From: Dyella_B sp035508595
Lineage (GTDB): Bacteria > Pseudomonadota > Gammaproteobacteria > Xanthomonadales > Rhodanobacteraceae
Direction: 5' to 3'
NCBI GenBank assembly: GCA_035508595.1
Contig: DATJMR010000065.1
Coordinates: 1 to 10,823 of the forward strand
DNA: 10,823 nucleotides
Shown: positions 1-6,616 of the stretch, piece after piece
How positions within the stretch are numbered: the first letter of the stretch is position 1
How the letters are laid out: every line of letters begins with the position of its first letter
Position numbers and translations under genes: made by a program
Notes under the pieces: model-generated
The model's input: only the letters and a program-made list of their open reading frames with translations
Told to the model about the DNA's origin: nothing
Databases searched by the model: none

Positions 1-218
1 TGGGTATTTCCATCGTCACCGGGATCTGCATTACCGAAGCCGACCGTGCGCGTCTGGCCGTGCGCAACATGCGTCAGTATTTTCCGCAGCGCAGCTATGG
101 CGTGGTGATGCGCAAAGGCAAATTTCTAAGCCAAGAAGCCAGGGCATTCATCGATTTGATCCGCCCGGGGTTGCTCACGCATCGCGATTACGACGAGTCC
201 GGTCATTCCGAACGCTGA
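1..218 (+). CDS. LysR-type transcriptional regulator, C-terminal fragment
   Basis: This is the last 71 codons of a gene that begins upstream of the window. The frame is read from position 3 and stops at TGA 216-218. The peptide has a glycine-rich turn with a hydrophobic strand (GISIVTG) near its start. It then has a basic strand (YGVVMRKGKF) followed by the helix LSQEARAFIDLI. This is the usual ending of the effector-binding domain in LysR-type regulators, where a strand with Arg/Lys-Gly-Arg/Lys precedes the final amphipathic helix. The tail after the helix is hydrophilic. The DNA-binding half is outside the window, so the regulon and effector cannot be named. A CysB-like subgroup is possible but not shown. 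The next gene starts 48 bp downstream on the same strand. Confidence 0.6.
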   Translation, partial: GISIVTGICITEADRARLAVRNMRQYFPQRSYGVVMRKGKFLSQEARAFIDLIRPGLLTHRDYDESGHSER

Positions 219-266
219 TCACAAGCCGCGATAGACTTCGTTCGCACACCACAAAAGGCATCCTTC

Positions 267-713
267 ATGAACCTTCGCACCGTCGTAATCGCCGCCGCCG
301 TGATGGGTGGCTGGTGGAGTTCCTGCAACGCCGCCGAGCAAGATGCCCGGGTGATCGAGCCGGTCCATCGCTTCTTCGAAGCGTTTAATCGACAGGACAA
401 GAACGGCATGCTCGCCGTGGTGGCTCCGAACATCGACATAACCAGCATGCAGCAGAACGCGTTGCACCGGCTAAGCATCGAAAAGCTGGCAGCGAGCATC
501 GCCGCGCATAAGGGAGGCGCCATGGCCGAGCACATCTATCAGCCCGTCGTGCATGTGGACAACGACCTTGCCGTGGTGTGGGCACCCTATAAGTTCACCG
601 TGGACGGCAAGGTGCATCACTGCGGCACGGATGTGTTCACGCTTGGCAAAACCGCCGATCGCTGGGTCATCATCGGTATATCCGACAACGAACGAAAAGA
701 GCATTGCGAGTAA
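267..713 (+). CDS. Exported NTF2-like (SnoaL/DUF4440-type) protein
   Basis: A 148-residue protein. Residues 1-22 look like a Sec signal peptide: Arg4, a hydrophobic alanine/valine core, and small residues before a cut around Asn-Ala-Ala (21-23). Cys20 is preceded by Trp-Ser-Ser, which is a poor lipobox, so a soluble periplasmic protein is more likely than a lipoprotein. The mature part fits an NTF2-like cone fold. A first helix holds the VHRFFEAFNRQD pattern, a middle segment resembles SIEKLAASIAAH, and strands follow with VVHVDNDLAVVWAPYKF and a final WVIIGISDNER. Proteins of this family bind or turn over small molecules, and the substrate cannot be deduced here. An AAAAGG sequence lies about 8 nt before the ATG. 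The gene could be co-transcribed with the LysR gene upstream. It ends at the hairpin 733-757, convergent with the LysE gene. Confidence 0.8.
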   Translation: MNLRTVVIAAAVMGGWWSSCNAAEQDARVIEPVHRFFEAFNRQDKNGMLAVVAPNIDITSMQQNALHRLSIEKLAASIAAHKGGAMAEHIYQPVVHVDNDLAVVWAPYKFTVDGKVHHCGTDVFTLGKTADRWVIIGISDNERKEHCE

Positions 714-732
714 CCATCGTCGGTTGCATCGA

Positions 733-757
733 AGGCGCGCGGGCGAATCGCGCGCCT
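733..757. terminator. GC-rich hairpin between convergent genes
   Basis: A perfect 9-bp inverted repeat (733-741 with 749-757) surrounds a 7-nt loop. It sits between the end of the NTF2-like gene (+) and the end of the LysE gene (-). It overlaps the TAG stop of the LysE gene at 756-758. Neither strand shows a clear T-run after the stem. It may be a bidirectional transcript-end structure that stabilises 3' ends, not a classical intrinsic terminator. Confidence 0.5.
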
Positions 758-1391
758 AACTGCGCTGCTGCAGGGCGAGCTTCACGCCGAAAGCCACCAA
801 CACCGTCCCGCACAGGCGATCCATCCACTGACCGACACTCGGCCGCGTGGTCAGCAATCGGTGGATGCGTCCGCCCATCAATGCAAGCACCGTCGACCAG
901 GTCAATCCGGTGCCGATAAAGCTCAATCCCAGCAGCGTCAACCCGAGCTGCGGGTGTTGCGCATGCATGGATACGAATTGCGGGAGAAACGCGAGAAAAA
1001 ACAGCGCGACCTTGGGATTGAGCACATTGGTCAACATGCCTTGCCGAAACGCTGCGGCAAATCCTGTCCCGTTCGTTTCCGTTGGCTGGCGCGCGGCAGC
1101 GCGGGAAAACAGCATGCGCACGCCGATCCATACCAGGTAGGCGGCGCCGAGATACTTCAATACGCTGAAAGCGATGGCCGAAGTCATCAGAATGGCAGAA
1201 ATGCCCAGCACCGCTGCCAGCGTGTGCACGATGCAGCCCGCATTGATACCGAGCGCCGCCGCCATGCCCACGCCGTGCCCTTCGCGACCGCTGCGCGTGA
1301 GGATGTAGAACGTGTCGAGCCCCGGTGTGAGATTGAGTGCGATGCTTGCGATCAGAAACGCATCGTAGTGCTGAATGCCCAAGGTGCTCAT
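756..1391 (-). CDS. LysE/RhtB family amino-acid exporter
   Basis: A 211-residue integral membrane protein with about six hydrophobic segments, the normal size for the LysE/RhtB family. The N-terminal segment carries the family signature NLTPGLDTFYIL (residues 20-31) followed by Gly-rich helices (GMAAALGINAGC). A central loop has FRQGMLTNVLNPKVALFFLAFLPQF, in which the LNPK motif is typical of the family. These carriers export neutral or basic amino acids or related metabolites by proton antiport; the substrate is not predictable from this sequence. Its ATG overlaps the TGA of the acyltransferase gene upstream by 4 nt (1388-1391), so the two are probably translationally coupled. It is the last gene of the leftward block, and its stop lies in one arm of the hairpin at 733-757. 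Confidence 0.9.
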   Translation of the reverse strand: MSTLGIQHYDAFLIASIALNLTPGLDTFYILTRSGREGHGVGMAAALGINAGCIVHTLAAVLGISAILMTSAIAFSVLKYLGAAYLVWIGVRMLFSRAAARQPTETNGTGFAAAFRQGMLTNVLNPKVALFFLAFLPQFVSMHAQHPQLGLTLLGLSFIGTGLTWSTVLALMGGRIHRLLTTRPSVGQWMDRLCGTVLVAFGVKLALQQRS

Positions 1392-2002
1392 GCGCCTTCC
1401 TGGGGAGAGGGTTCGGTGTTGCGATGCTTGCCGCGATACGGGCGAAACATCGCGCGTATCGTTTCCATATCCGATTCATGGTCGTCGCTGGCGCGGATCA
1501 GCGGGCCGAGCGTGAACGTCTTGCTTGGATAGTCGATAAAGACCGGCTGGATCGGCACATGCGCTTCATGCGCAATGCGCAAAAAGCCCGATTTCCAGTG
1601 TTTGACGTGCTTGCGCGTACCTTCCGGCGTAATGCCCAGCCACATCCGTTCCTGTTCGTCGAAGCGCTTCACCATCTGACCCACGACGTTGAGCGCGGCG
1701 CTGCGGTTGATCGGAATCAGTCCGATCGGGCGCAGGATGACGCCGAGCGGACCGTCCAACACTTCGCGCTTGATCATGATGTTGATGTTGATGCCCAGGC
1801 CGATCTTCATCATCAGTCCCCACACGCCGTCCCAATAGGACGAATGCGGCGCGCCGATGATGATGAGTTTGGGGATGTTCGGTAGTTCGCCGAGCAGGCG
1901 CCAACCGGAGAGTCGCAGCAGGCCGCGCATCAACCATGGCCAGAAGCGGCTGTGAAGGGGCGGGGCTTGCGCCGGCGTTGCCGGAAGAATGGGGCCGCTC
2001 AC
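1388..2002 (-). CDS. 1-acyl-sn-glycerol-3-phosphate acyltransferase-like (PlsC family) protein
   Basis: A 204-residue protein of the glycerolipid acyltransferase superfamily. The catalytic HX4D motif is visible as His53-SSYW-Asp58, and the substrate-binding PEGTR motif is at 126-130. Between them lies KREVLDGPLGVILRPIGLIPINR (77-99), the usual block II region. Members transfer an acyl group to lysophosphatidate or related acceptors at the inner membrane. The short single-domain form, without a long N-terminal membrane region, resembles the sub-family often annotated as glycerol acyltransferase and less the housekeeping PlsC, so the exact acceptor is uncertain. The gene is translationally linked on both sides: its ATG overlaps the stop of arfB by 4 nt (1999-2002), and its stop overlaps the start of the LysE gene (1388-1391). 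Confidence 0.88.
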   Translation of the reverse strand: MSGPILPATPAQAPPLHSRFWPWLMRGLLRLSGWRLLGELPNIPKLIIIGAPHSSYWDGVWGLMMKIGLGININIMIKREVLDGPLGVILRPIGLIPINRSAALNVVGQMVKRFDEQERMWLGITPEGTRKHVKHWKSGFLRIAHEAHVPIQPVFIDYPSKTFTLGPLIRASDDHESDMETIRAMFRPYRGKHRNTEPSPQEGA

Positions 2003-2421
2003 TCGTGGCCCCAGGAACGCGATCGGTTTTGTTTGACCTTCGATCTTTGTTGCTTGCCTTGCAGACGCCGCTGTTGCGAAGCGCGAGTGGGTTTGGTCGC
2101 GATGCGTTTCTTTGGTACGACCAGGGCGCCGCGCAGAATTTCCGCCAGGCGCTCCCGTGCATCCTCGCGATTGCGGCCTTGATCGCGGAAGCGTCGCGCC
2201 TGGATCACCAGCACGCCTTCATCCGTCAAACGCCGATCACGGCGCGCCAGCAGGCGAGCGCGAATGTCTTCGGGCAAGGACGGCGAATGAAGCACATCGA
2301 AACGCAGTTCGACCGCGCTTTCGGTGCGATTGACGTGCTGGCCGCCGGGCCCGTCGGCGCGCAGAAAACGCACGACCAGCTCAGACTCGGGCAGGACGAT
2401 AGAGCGGCTTATGGTCAACAT
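1999..2421 (-). CDS. arfB: Alternative ribosome-rescue factor B (peptidyl-tRNA hydrolase ArfB/YaeJ)
   Basis: A 140-residue protein whose whole length matches the ArfB/YaeJ family. The N-terminal RF-like domain starts with LTISRSIVLPESEL and carries the catalytic GGQ at 26-28 inside GPGGQHVNRTESAVELRF. A helical middle part has ARRFRDQGRNREDA. The C-terminus is a lysine/arginine-rich tail beginning near KPTRASQQRR; in the family this tail enters the empty mRNA channel of stalled ribosomes. The protein hydrolyses peptidyl-tRNA on ribosomes stalled on non-stop mRNA, as a back-up to tmRNA. It lacks the codon-recognition domains of true release factors. It begins 9 bp after truC and overlaps the acyltransferase start by 4 nt, so it is probably co-transcribed with both. 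Confidence 0.95.
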   Translation of the reverse strand: MLTISRSIVLPESELVVRFLRADGPGGQHVNRTESAVELRFDVLHSPSLPEDIRARLLARRDRRLTDEGVLVIQARRFRDQGRNREDARERLAEILRGALVVPKKRIATKPTRASQQRRLQGKQQRSKVKQNRSRSWGHE

Positions 2422-2430
2422 GCCGCCAGT

Positions 2431-3159
2431 TTAGCTGGTCGACATGGCGTCTATGGTTTCAGTCGTGGGAAGTGCCCAGTCCAAGCGTGCCAGCAACGAC
2501 CGGAACGCGGGATCGAGCGGCGCTTGGAGCATCATGGGCTTACTGTCCACGGGATGCCTAAAGCTTAGCCGCCAAGCATGCAGCAGCATGCGATGGCAGC
2601 CAAAGTGCTGTTTATACAGACGGTTGTGATCGCTGCGCCCGTGCTGGCAGTCGCCGATAACCGGGTGATGGATATGCGCCATGTGCTTGCGGATCTGTCG
2701 AAAGCGGCCGGTTTCCGGCTCGGCCAGCACCAGTGCGTAGCGCTGCTGCGGATAACGGCCCAAGGCAATGGGCACTTCCACTGTCGCAAGTCGGCGGTAC
2801 GCGGTGCGCGCATCGCGTCGCGGTCCGGTATCGCGCGAGCCGGGCAGCGGATAGTCGACCACGCCCTCGGTCGGCTCTGGCCAACCGCGCACCACGGCAA
2901 GGTATTGCTTGTGCACGTCCCGGCTCATGATTTGTTCGCCGAGTGCCGCGGCGACATCGCCGGATCGCGCGATCAGCAGCACGCCGCTGGTGGCGCGGTC
3001 CAACCGATGCGCCAGAAAAACCGTGCCGCCGACTTGTTCGCGCAGCACGTCGATCAAAAACGTATCGGTATTGCCGACCATTTTCGAACGATGCACCGCC
3101 AGACCGGCGGGCTTGTTCACCGCGATCAGCGCGTCGTCTTGGTAAAGGATGTCGAGCAT
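2431..3159 (-). CDS. truC: tRNA pseudouridine(65) synthase TruC
   Basis: A 242-residue RluA-family pseudouridine synthase. The N-terminus begins with LDILYQDDALIAVNKPAGL, and the catalytic motif HRLDRATSGVLL places the nucleophilic Asp at residue 54, the same place as in E. coli TruC. Other TruC-like blocks are VVRGWPEP, a central ALGRYPQQRYALV, the RQIRKHMAHIHHPVIGD substrate-binding segment, and FGCHRMLLHAWRLSF near the C-terminus. These resemble TruC more than RluA or RluC/D. There is no S4 domain, as expected for TruC. The enzyme isomerises U65 in the T-stem region of certain tRNAs. Its stop is 9 bp from the arfB start, and its start is 45 bp from the ubiB stop, so it lies within the leftward block. 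Confidence 0.92.
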   Translation of the reverse strand: MLDILYQDDALIAVNKPAGLAVHRSKMVGNTDTFLIDVLREQVGGTVFLAHRLDRATSGVLLIARSGDVAAALGEQIMSRDVHKQYLAVVRGWPEPTEGVVDYPLPGSRDTGPRRDARTAYRRLATVEVPIALGRYPQQRYALVLAEPETGRFRQIRKHMAHIHHPVIGDCQHGRSDHNRLYKQHFGCHRMLLHAWRLSFRHPVDSKPMMLQAPLDPAFRSLLARLDWALPTTETIDAMSTS

Positions 3160-3204
3160 GAGGGTCCGCTTCGCCGGCAGCAGCGGCGCCTTCGCAACAG
3201 CCGG

Positions 3205-4851
3205 CTATCGCCGCATCCAGCCGAACGCAAACGAGATCAATCCAGCCACGCCCATGCCCAACGGCAGCCACGGTCCGTGTTGCGAAGCGAAGGTCCATAG
3301 CAGCGTCGCGCAGACAAGCAGTGTCGCGCCGAGCAACGTGCTGCCGATCACTTCCAGCATGCGGCGCACCATGCGGCGTTGATGCATGAGATGGTCGGCA
3401 TCGTGCATCAGCTTTTGTTCGCCCGCGGCGATCTGGCGCATCGCATCGCGCGCCAGGTCGGGCCACTGCGGCACGTTATGCAGCCACTCGGGCAAGCGTT
3501 TGCGAATGTCGCGCAGCGTGCGCTTGAGGCTGTAGCGCTCGTGCAGAATGCGTTTGAGTACCGGATGGGCCACGGCCCAGATATCGATGTCCGGGTCCAG
3601 CATGCGGCCCACGCCTTCGATATTGAGCAGCGTCTTTTGCAGCAGAATCAGCTGCGGCTGCAGCGTCAGCTCGAACTTGCGCGCGGTCTGGAACAGCTTC
3701 ACCACGAGTTCGGCCAGAGAAATCTGCGAGAGCGGGCGCGTGAAATAGGGCTCGCACACCGTGCGCACGGCCGCTTCCAATTCATCCAGGCGCACGCTCG
3801 AGGGCATCCAGCCGGCATCGACATGCAACTTGGCGATGCGCGCGTAATCGCGCTCGAACAGCGCGATGAAATTCTGCGCCAGCCAATACTGATCCGCTTC
3901 GGGCAGCGAGCCCATGATGCCGAAATCCAGCGCGATGAAGCGCGGTTCGGTGGTCCGGGTGGGATCGACCCAGATGTTGCCAGGATGCGCGTCCGCGTGG
4001 AAAAAGTTGTCGCGGAACACCTGTTCGTAGAACAGCCGCACGCCTTTGGCCGCGAGCTGCTTGCGATCGATGCCCGCCGCGTCGATCGCCACGATATCGT
4101 CGCAGCTGACGCCCGATACGCGTTCCAGCGTGAGCACGCGCGCGGTGGTGAGTTCCCAGTGCACTTCGGGCACGTAGAGATCCACGCCGCTGATGAAGTT
4201 GCGGCGAAGCAGGCTTGCGTTCGCACCTTCGCGCTGCAGATCCAGCTCGTTTTCGAGCATTTTCTCGACTTCGTTCACCACGTCGCGTGGGCGAATTTTG
4301 TCGGCATTGGGATGCCAGCGTTGCGCCAGGTGCCCCAGCGAGTGCAGCAGGCTGACGTCGCGCGCGATGCGTTCGGCGATACGCGGACGAAGCACCTTCA
4401 CGACCACGGCGCGGCCGTCGTGCAAGGTCGCGGCATGCACCTGTGCGATCGATGCCGACGCCAACGGGGCCGGATCGAAGCTCGCATAGAGTTTGTCGAC
4501 AGGTAGCTTCAGCTCGCGCTCGATGATGGCGCGCGCTTGATCGCCGGGAAATGGCGGCACCTGGTCTTGCAACAGCGCCAGTTCGTCGGCGATATCGCCC
4601 GGAACGAGGTCGCGTCGCGTCGATAGCACTTGGCCGGCCTTGACGAAAATAGGGCCGAGCTCGTTCAAGGCAAGACGAATGCGGGCGCCGCGCGAAAGCG
4701 GACGCACGTCCACCGCAGGACGTCCCAACAACGGGCGCACAAATTTGAGCGGTCGGAACAAGTGCGTGGCGTCGATCAATTCATCGAGCCGATAACGCAC
4801 CAGAACGATGGCCACGCGCAGCAGACCGGGAACGACCTTCAGCGGCGTCAC
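3205..4851 (-). CDS. ubiB: UbiB, ABC1/COQ8-family protein for ubiquinone biosynthesis
   Basis: A 548-residue protein-kinase-like ATPase of the UbiB family. The family-specific KxGQ motif is Lys71-Ala-Gly-Gln74, followed by the STRRDLVP segment. The alanine-containing nucleotide loop is ASASIAQVH (131-139), and the ATP-anchoring lysine is in VVKVLRP (Lys152). The catalytic-loop equivalent is HADAHPGN (285-292), and the metal-binding LDFG is at 308-311. Two hydrophobic segments close to the C-terminus (about 500-546) would anchor it in the inner membrane, as in E. coli UbiB. UbiB supports the aerobic ubiquinone pathway, probably by making the lipid intermediates accessible to the Ubi complex. 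It overlaps ubiJ by 4 nt (4848-4851), which matches the known gene association and suggests coupled translation. Confidence 0.96.
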   Translation of the reverse strand: MTPLKVVPGLLRVAIVLVRYRLDELIDATHLFRPLKFVRPLLGRPAVDVRPLSRGARIRLALNELGPIFVKAGQVLSTRRDLVPGDIADELALLQDQVPPFPGDQARAIIERELKLPVDKLYASFDPAPLASASIAQVHAATLHDGRAVVVKVLRPRIAERIARDVSLLHSLGHLAQRWHPNADKIRPRDVVNEVEKMLENELDLQREGANASLLRRNFISGVDLYVPEVHWELTTARVLTLERVSGVSCDDIVAIDAAGIDRKQLAAKGVRLFYEQVFRDNFFHADAHPGNIWVDPTRTTEPRFIALDFGIMGSLPEADQYWLAQNFIALFERDYARIAKLHVDAGWMPSSVRLDELEAAVRTVCEPYFTRPLSQISLAELVVKLFQTARKFELTLQPQLILLQKTLLNIEGVGRMLDPDIDIWAVAHPVLKRILHERYSLKRTLRDIRKRLPEWLHNVPQWPDLARDAMRQIAAGEQKLMHDADHLMHQRRMVRRMLEVIGSTLLGATLLVCATLLWTFASQHGPWLPLGMGVAGLISFAFGWMRR

Positions 4852-5498
4852 GCGTGCGATCCTCGCTGCAGACGTTCAAGCCGTGCCAAACGCGCTTCGA
4901 GCCGTTCCGTGCGCTCGCGCAAGGCATCCACGTCGTCGAGGAAACCTTCCACTTCGCCGGGCGCGACCGCCATCTGCGCTTCGTCGCGCAACCATGCCGC
5001 GCCATCTTGCGTGAGATGCGAGGCGGTTTCGCGCGCGTGTGCGAAACCTTCGCGCACGGCCTTGGCCATCGGCACGCCCAGCACATCGCCGAAGCTGCGC
5101 GTGAACACTTCTTCAAAATCCGGGGCGAATCCGCTGGCGAGTTTTTCCAGCCGGCGTGCCAGTTCCGCGTCGCCCGCAATCTCTACCTTGCCGGGCGCGA
5201 GACTTTCGTTGTGCCGGCGAAGCAACATCGACAGCAGGCTGCCAGGCGTGGCGGCGACGCGCAGGTCGCTGCTGTCCGGTACCGGTCCGACCTTCAAGCG
5301 ATCGCGCTCGACGGTAACGGCAAGGGCCACCTCAACGCCCTGCAAATGCAACTGCACGCTGCGGCCATCAAGCGCGGGCAGCTTGGCTCGGGTATCCGGA
5401 TCGAGCGACAGCGCATGGTTGAGCGCTGTCTCCAGGGCTCGGCCCGCGAGTTTGCGCAGTGGGCGAGGAAGCAGTGAGGGCGATGGGGCGGCAGTCAT
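4848..5498 (-). CDS. ubiJ: UbiJ, ubiquinone biosynthesis accessory factor (SCP2 domain)
   Basis: A 216-residue protein placed immediately upstream of ubiB, where UbiJ is normally found. The N-terminal half, about residues 15-110, fits an SCP2-type lipid-binding domain: LPALDGRSVQLHLQGVEVAL, then DLRVAATPGSLLSML, then KVEIAGDAELARRLEKL. The C-terminal quarter, LDDVDALRERTERLEARLARLERL, is a predicted coiled coil. UbiJ is an assembly or lipid-presenting partner (with UbiK) of the soluble Ubi complex that modifies the ubiquinone ring. The start at 5498 is followed by a proline/alanine-rich N-terminus. The 48-bp gap to trmL upstream contains no clear promoter. There is no ubiE next to it, unlike the E. 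coli ubiE-ubiJ-ubiB order. Confidence 0.92.
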   Translation of the reverse strand: MTAAPSPSLLPRPLRKLAGRALETALNHALSLDPDTRAKLPALDGRSVQLHLQGVEVALAVTVERDRLKVGPVPDSSDLRVAATPGSLLSMLLRRHNESLAPGKVEIAGDAELARRLEKLASGFAPDFEEVFTRSFGDVLGVPMAKAVREGFAHARETASHLTQDGAAWLRDEAQMAVAPGEVEGFLDDVDALRERTERLEARLARLERLQRGSHA

Positions 5499-5546
5499 GC
5501 CGCAATTGTAGCCGGCCCGGCGGCGCCCTTGCCGCGATGGCGGTGA

Positions 5547-6017
5547 TTACGGGTCGACGGCACCGGAAAAACCAAGCTGGCGCCACACTTCGTACACCGC
5601 CACGGCGACGCTGTTGGACAGATTGAGGCTGCGGCTGTCCGCGCGCATCGGCAATCGCAAACGCTGTTGCGCCGGCAGCGCTGATAGCACCGCATCGGGC
5701 AATCCCGCCGTTTCGCATCCGAACAGCAACGCATCGCCTTCGGCAAAACGCGCATCGACGTGCCAGGTGCGTCCGCGTGTCGAAAACGCGAAAACACGCG
5801 GGTGGCCGAGCGAGGCCAAGCAGGTGTCGAGATCGTCGTGCACGCTGACGCGTGCGTACTCGTGGTAATCCAGGCCCGCACGCTTGAGGCGTGCGTCGTC
5901 GAGTTCGAAGCCCAAGGGGCGAATCAGGTGCAGCGCGGCGCCGGTGTTGGCGCACAAGCGAATCACGTTGCCGGTATTGGGCGGTATTTCGGGGCGAAAG
6001 AGGATGACATGCAGCAT
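5547..6017 (-). CDS. trmL: tRNA (cytidine(34)-2'-O)-methyltransferase TrmL
   Basis: A 156-residue SPOUT-class methyltransferase, exactly the size of minimal TrmL. The three signature blocks are in order. Motif 1 is NTGNVIRLCANTGA (14-27), with Asn14, Asn17 and Arg20. Motif 2 is LFGCETAGLP (98-107), with Glu102. Motif 3 is RSLNLSNSVAVAVYE (129-143), which forms the knot that holds S-adenosylmethionine. TrmL methylates the ribose of nucleotide 34 in leucine tRNAs. A GATAAT hexamer (6024-6029 on this strand) lies only 6 nt before the ATG. If it is a -10 element the mRNA would be nearly leaderless; otherwise the gene depends on transcription from the small-protein genes that end 39 bp upstream. 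Confidence 0.95.
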   Translation of the reverse strand: MLHVILFRPEIPPNTGNVIRLCANTGAALHLIRPLGFELDDARLKRAGLDYHEYARVSVHDDLDTCLASLGHPRVFAFSTRGRTWHVDARFAEGDALLFGCETAGLPDAVLSALPAQQRLRLPMRADSRSLNLSNSVAVAVYEVWRQLGFSGAVDP

Positions 6018-6056
6018 GCCGCCATTATCGGACGACTGGGCGATCTTGTGGGCGGA

Positions 6057-6239
6057 TCAGCCGAGCGCCTGTGCATGGCCGTTAGCCGAGGCGCCGTGCG
6101 CGCTGATGGCGGCAACGGCGTGGCCGGATGTTGCGGCGTTCGGCACCGGCTTGGCGGTCACCATGGCCATCAAGGTCAGGCCGCAGAGCAAAGCGCAAAC
6201 GCCGAACAAGCCGCGGAGGAAAAGGGTTTCGAAGTTCAT
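6057..6239 (-). CDS. Small membrane protein, second of a tandem paralogous pair
   Basis: A 60-residue protein that I do not recognise. It starts MNFETLFLRGLF, has one hydrophobic segment (about residues 8-29) with cysteines at 15 and 19 in CALLCGL, then KP at 30-31 and a 29-residue Ala/Gly/His-rich tail. Its first 31 residues match its neighbour at 6275-6481 at 20 positions. An AAGGA ribosome site stands 8 nt before the ATG, and the sequence around it also resembles the other copy. A longer frame upstream in the same reading frame lacks a credible start and runs antisense-shifted across the neighbour, so the short start is chosen. The hydrophobic part could be an uncleaved anchor or a signal peptide cut near AMVTA. 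It is probably co-transcribed from the sigma-54 promoter upstream. Confidence 0.75.
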   Translation of the reverse strand: MNFETLFLRGLFGVCALLCGLTLMAMVTAKPVPNAATSGHAVAAISAHGASANGHAQALG

Positions 6240-6274
6240 GGCGGTATTTCCTTTTGCGATTGAAAACGGGGTGA

Positions 6275-6481
6275 TCAGATCACTGCACGCACGCAGATCA
6301 TGTCGCCGATGCCCGGCAGCACACAGGTAGAAGGCGCGGCCGCCACCAACATGGCCATCGAACTGTTGGCGGCCACTTGGCTGGCCTCCGGCTTGCTCGT
6401 GATCATCGCGGCCAGGATCAGTCCGCAAACCAACATGCATGCGACAAACAAACCGCGAAGAATCACTGTTTCGAATTTCAT
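6275..6481 (-). CDS. Small membrane protein, first of a tandem paralogous pair
   Basis: A 68-residue protein that I do not recognise. It begins MKFETVILRGLF and has a hydrophobic segment at about 7-27 with cysteines 15 and 19 (CMLVCGL), then TSKP at 28-31. Residues 32-52 are Ala/Ser-rich. The tail differs from its paralog and holds two cysteines, Cys53 and Cys63, bracketing VLPGIGDMI. The ribosome site GGAGA stands about 7 nt before the ATG. The 5' untranslated part is short (about 40 nt) from the predicted sigma-54 start near 6523. The paralog starts 35 bp downstream. An uncleaved inner-membrane peptide or a small exported peptide are both possible; nothing in the sequence fixes the role. 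Confidence 0.78.
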   Translation of the reverse strand: MKFETVILRGLFVACMLVCGLILAAMITSKPEASQVAANSSMAMLVAAAPSTCVLPGIGDMICVRAVI

Positions 6482-6532
6482 GTCCGTATCTCCAATTCAG
6501 AGGAAGGGGACCTGCGTCCCTCACCCGAGAAA

Positions 6533-6550
6533 GAGCAATCCCCGTGCCAA
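6533..6550 (-). promoter_or_regulatory. Sigma-54 (RpoN) -24/-12 promoter
   Basis: On the minus strand the sequence reads TTGGCACGGGGATTGCTC. It matches the sigma-54 consensus YTGGCACGRNNNTTGCW at every defined position, with the correct GG-to-GC spacing. The predicted transcription start is near 6523, about 42 nt before the ATG of the 68-residue protein at 6481. Such promoters need an ATP-driven enhancer-binding protein, which agrees with the inverted repeats upstream. Confidence 0.9.
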
Positions 6551-6565
6551 CCCATAACTTGTTTT

Positions 6566-6578
6566 CAATGCATTGATA
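6566..6578 (-). promoter_or_regulatory. IHF-type DNA-bending site
   Basis: Minus-strand TATCAATGCATTG fits the IHF consensus WATCAANNNNTTR at every defined position, with an A/T-rich flank on its upstream side (6579-6593). It is centred near -49, between the sigma-54 promoter and the inverted-repeat cluster. This is the standard place for IHF to bend DNA so that a bound activator can touch the polymerase. The consensus is short, so the position supports it more than the match alone. Confidence 0.6.
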
Positions 6579-6616
6579 CATATGGATTTATTTGCGGATG
6601 GTCCGGCGCGCTAGGT

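Noticed and set aside
670..1479. A 269-codon minus-strand frame overlapping the LysE gene
   Set aside because: It runs in a different frame over a clear LysE/RhtB protein and is Arg/His-rich without motifs.
3379..4506. A 375-codon open frame on the plus strand opposite ubiB
   Set aside because: It is antisense to a gene whose motifs are all intact. Long opposite-strand frames are expected in GC-rich coding DNA, and its composition (His, Arg, Gln rich) is typical of such shadows.
4630..5511. A 293-codon plus-strand frame opposite ubiB and ubiJ
   Set aside because: Ser/Arg-rich sequence without domains, antisense to two recognised genes.
6057..6581. A 174-residue version of the second small protein
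   Set aside because: Its extra N-terminal part crosses the sigma-54 promoter and reads the upstream paralog in a shifted frame. The short start has its own ribosome site and the conserved MxFET beginning.
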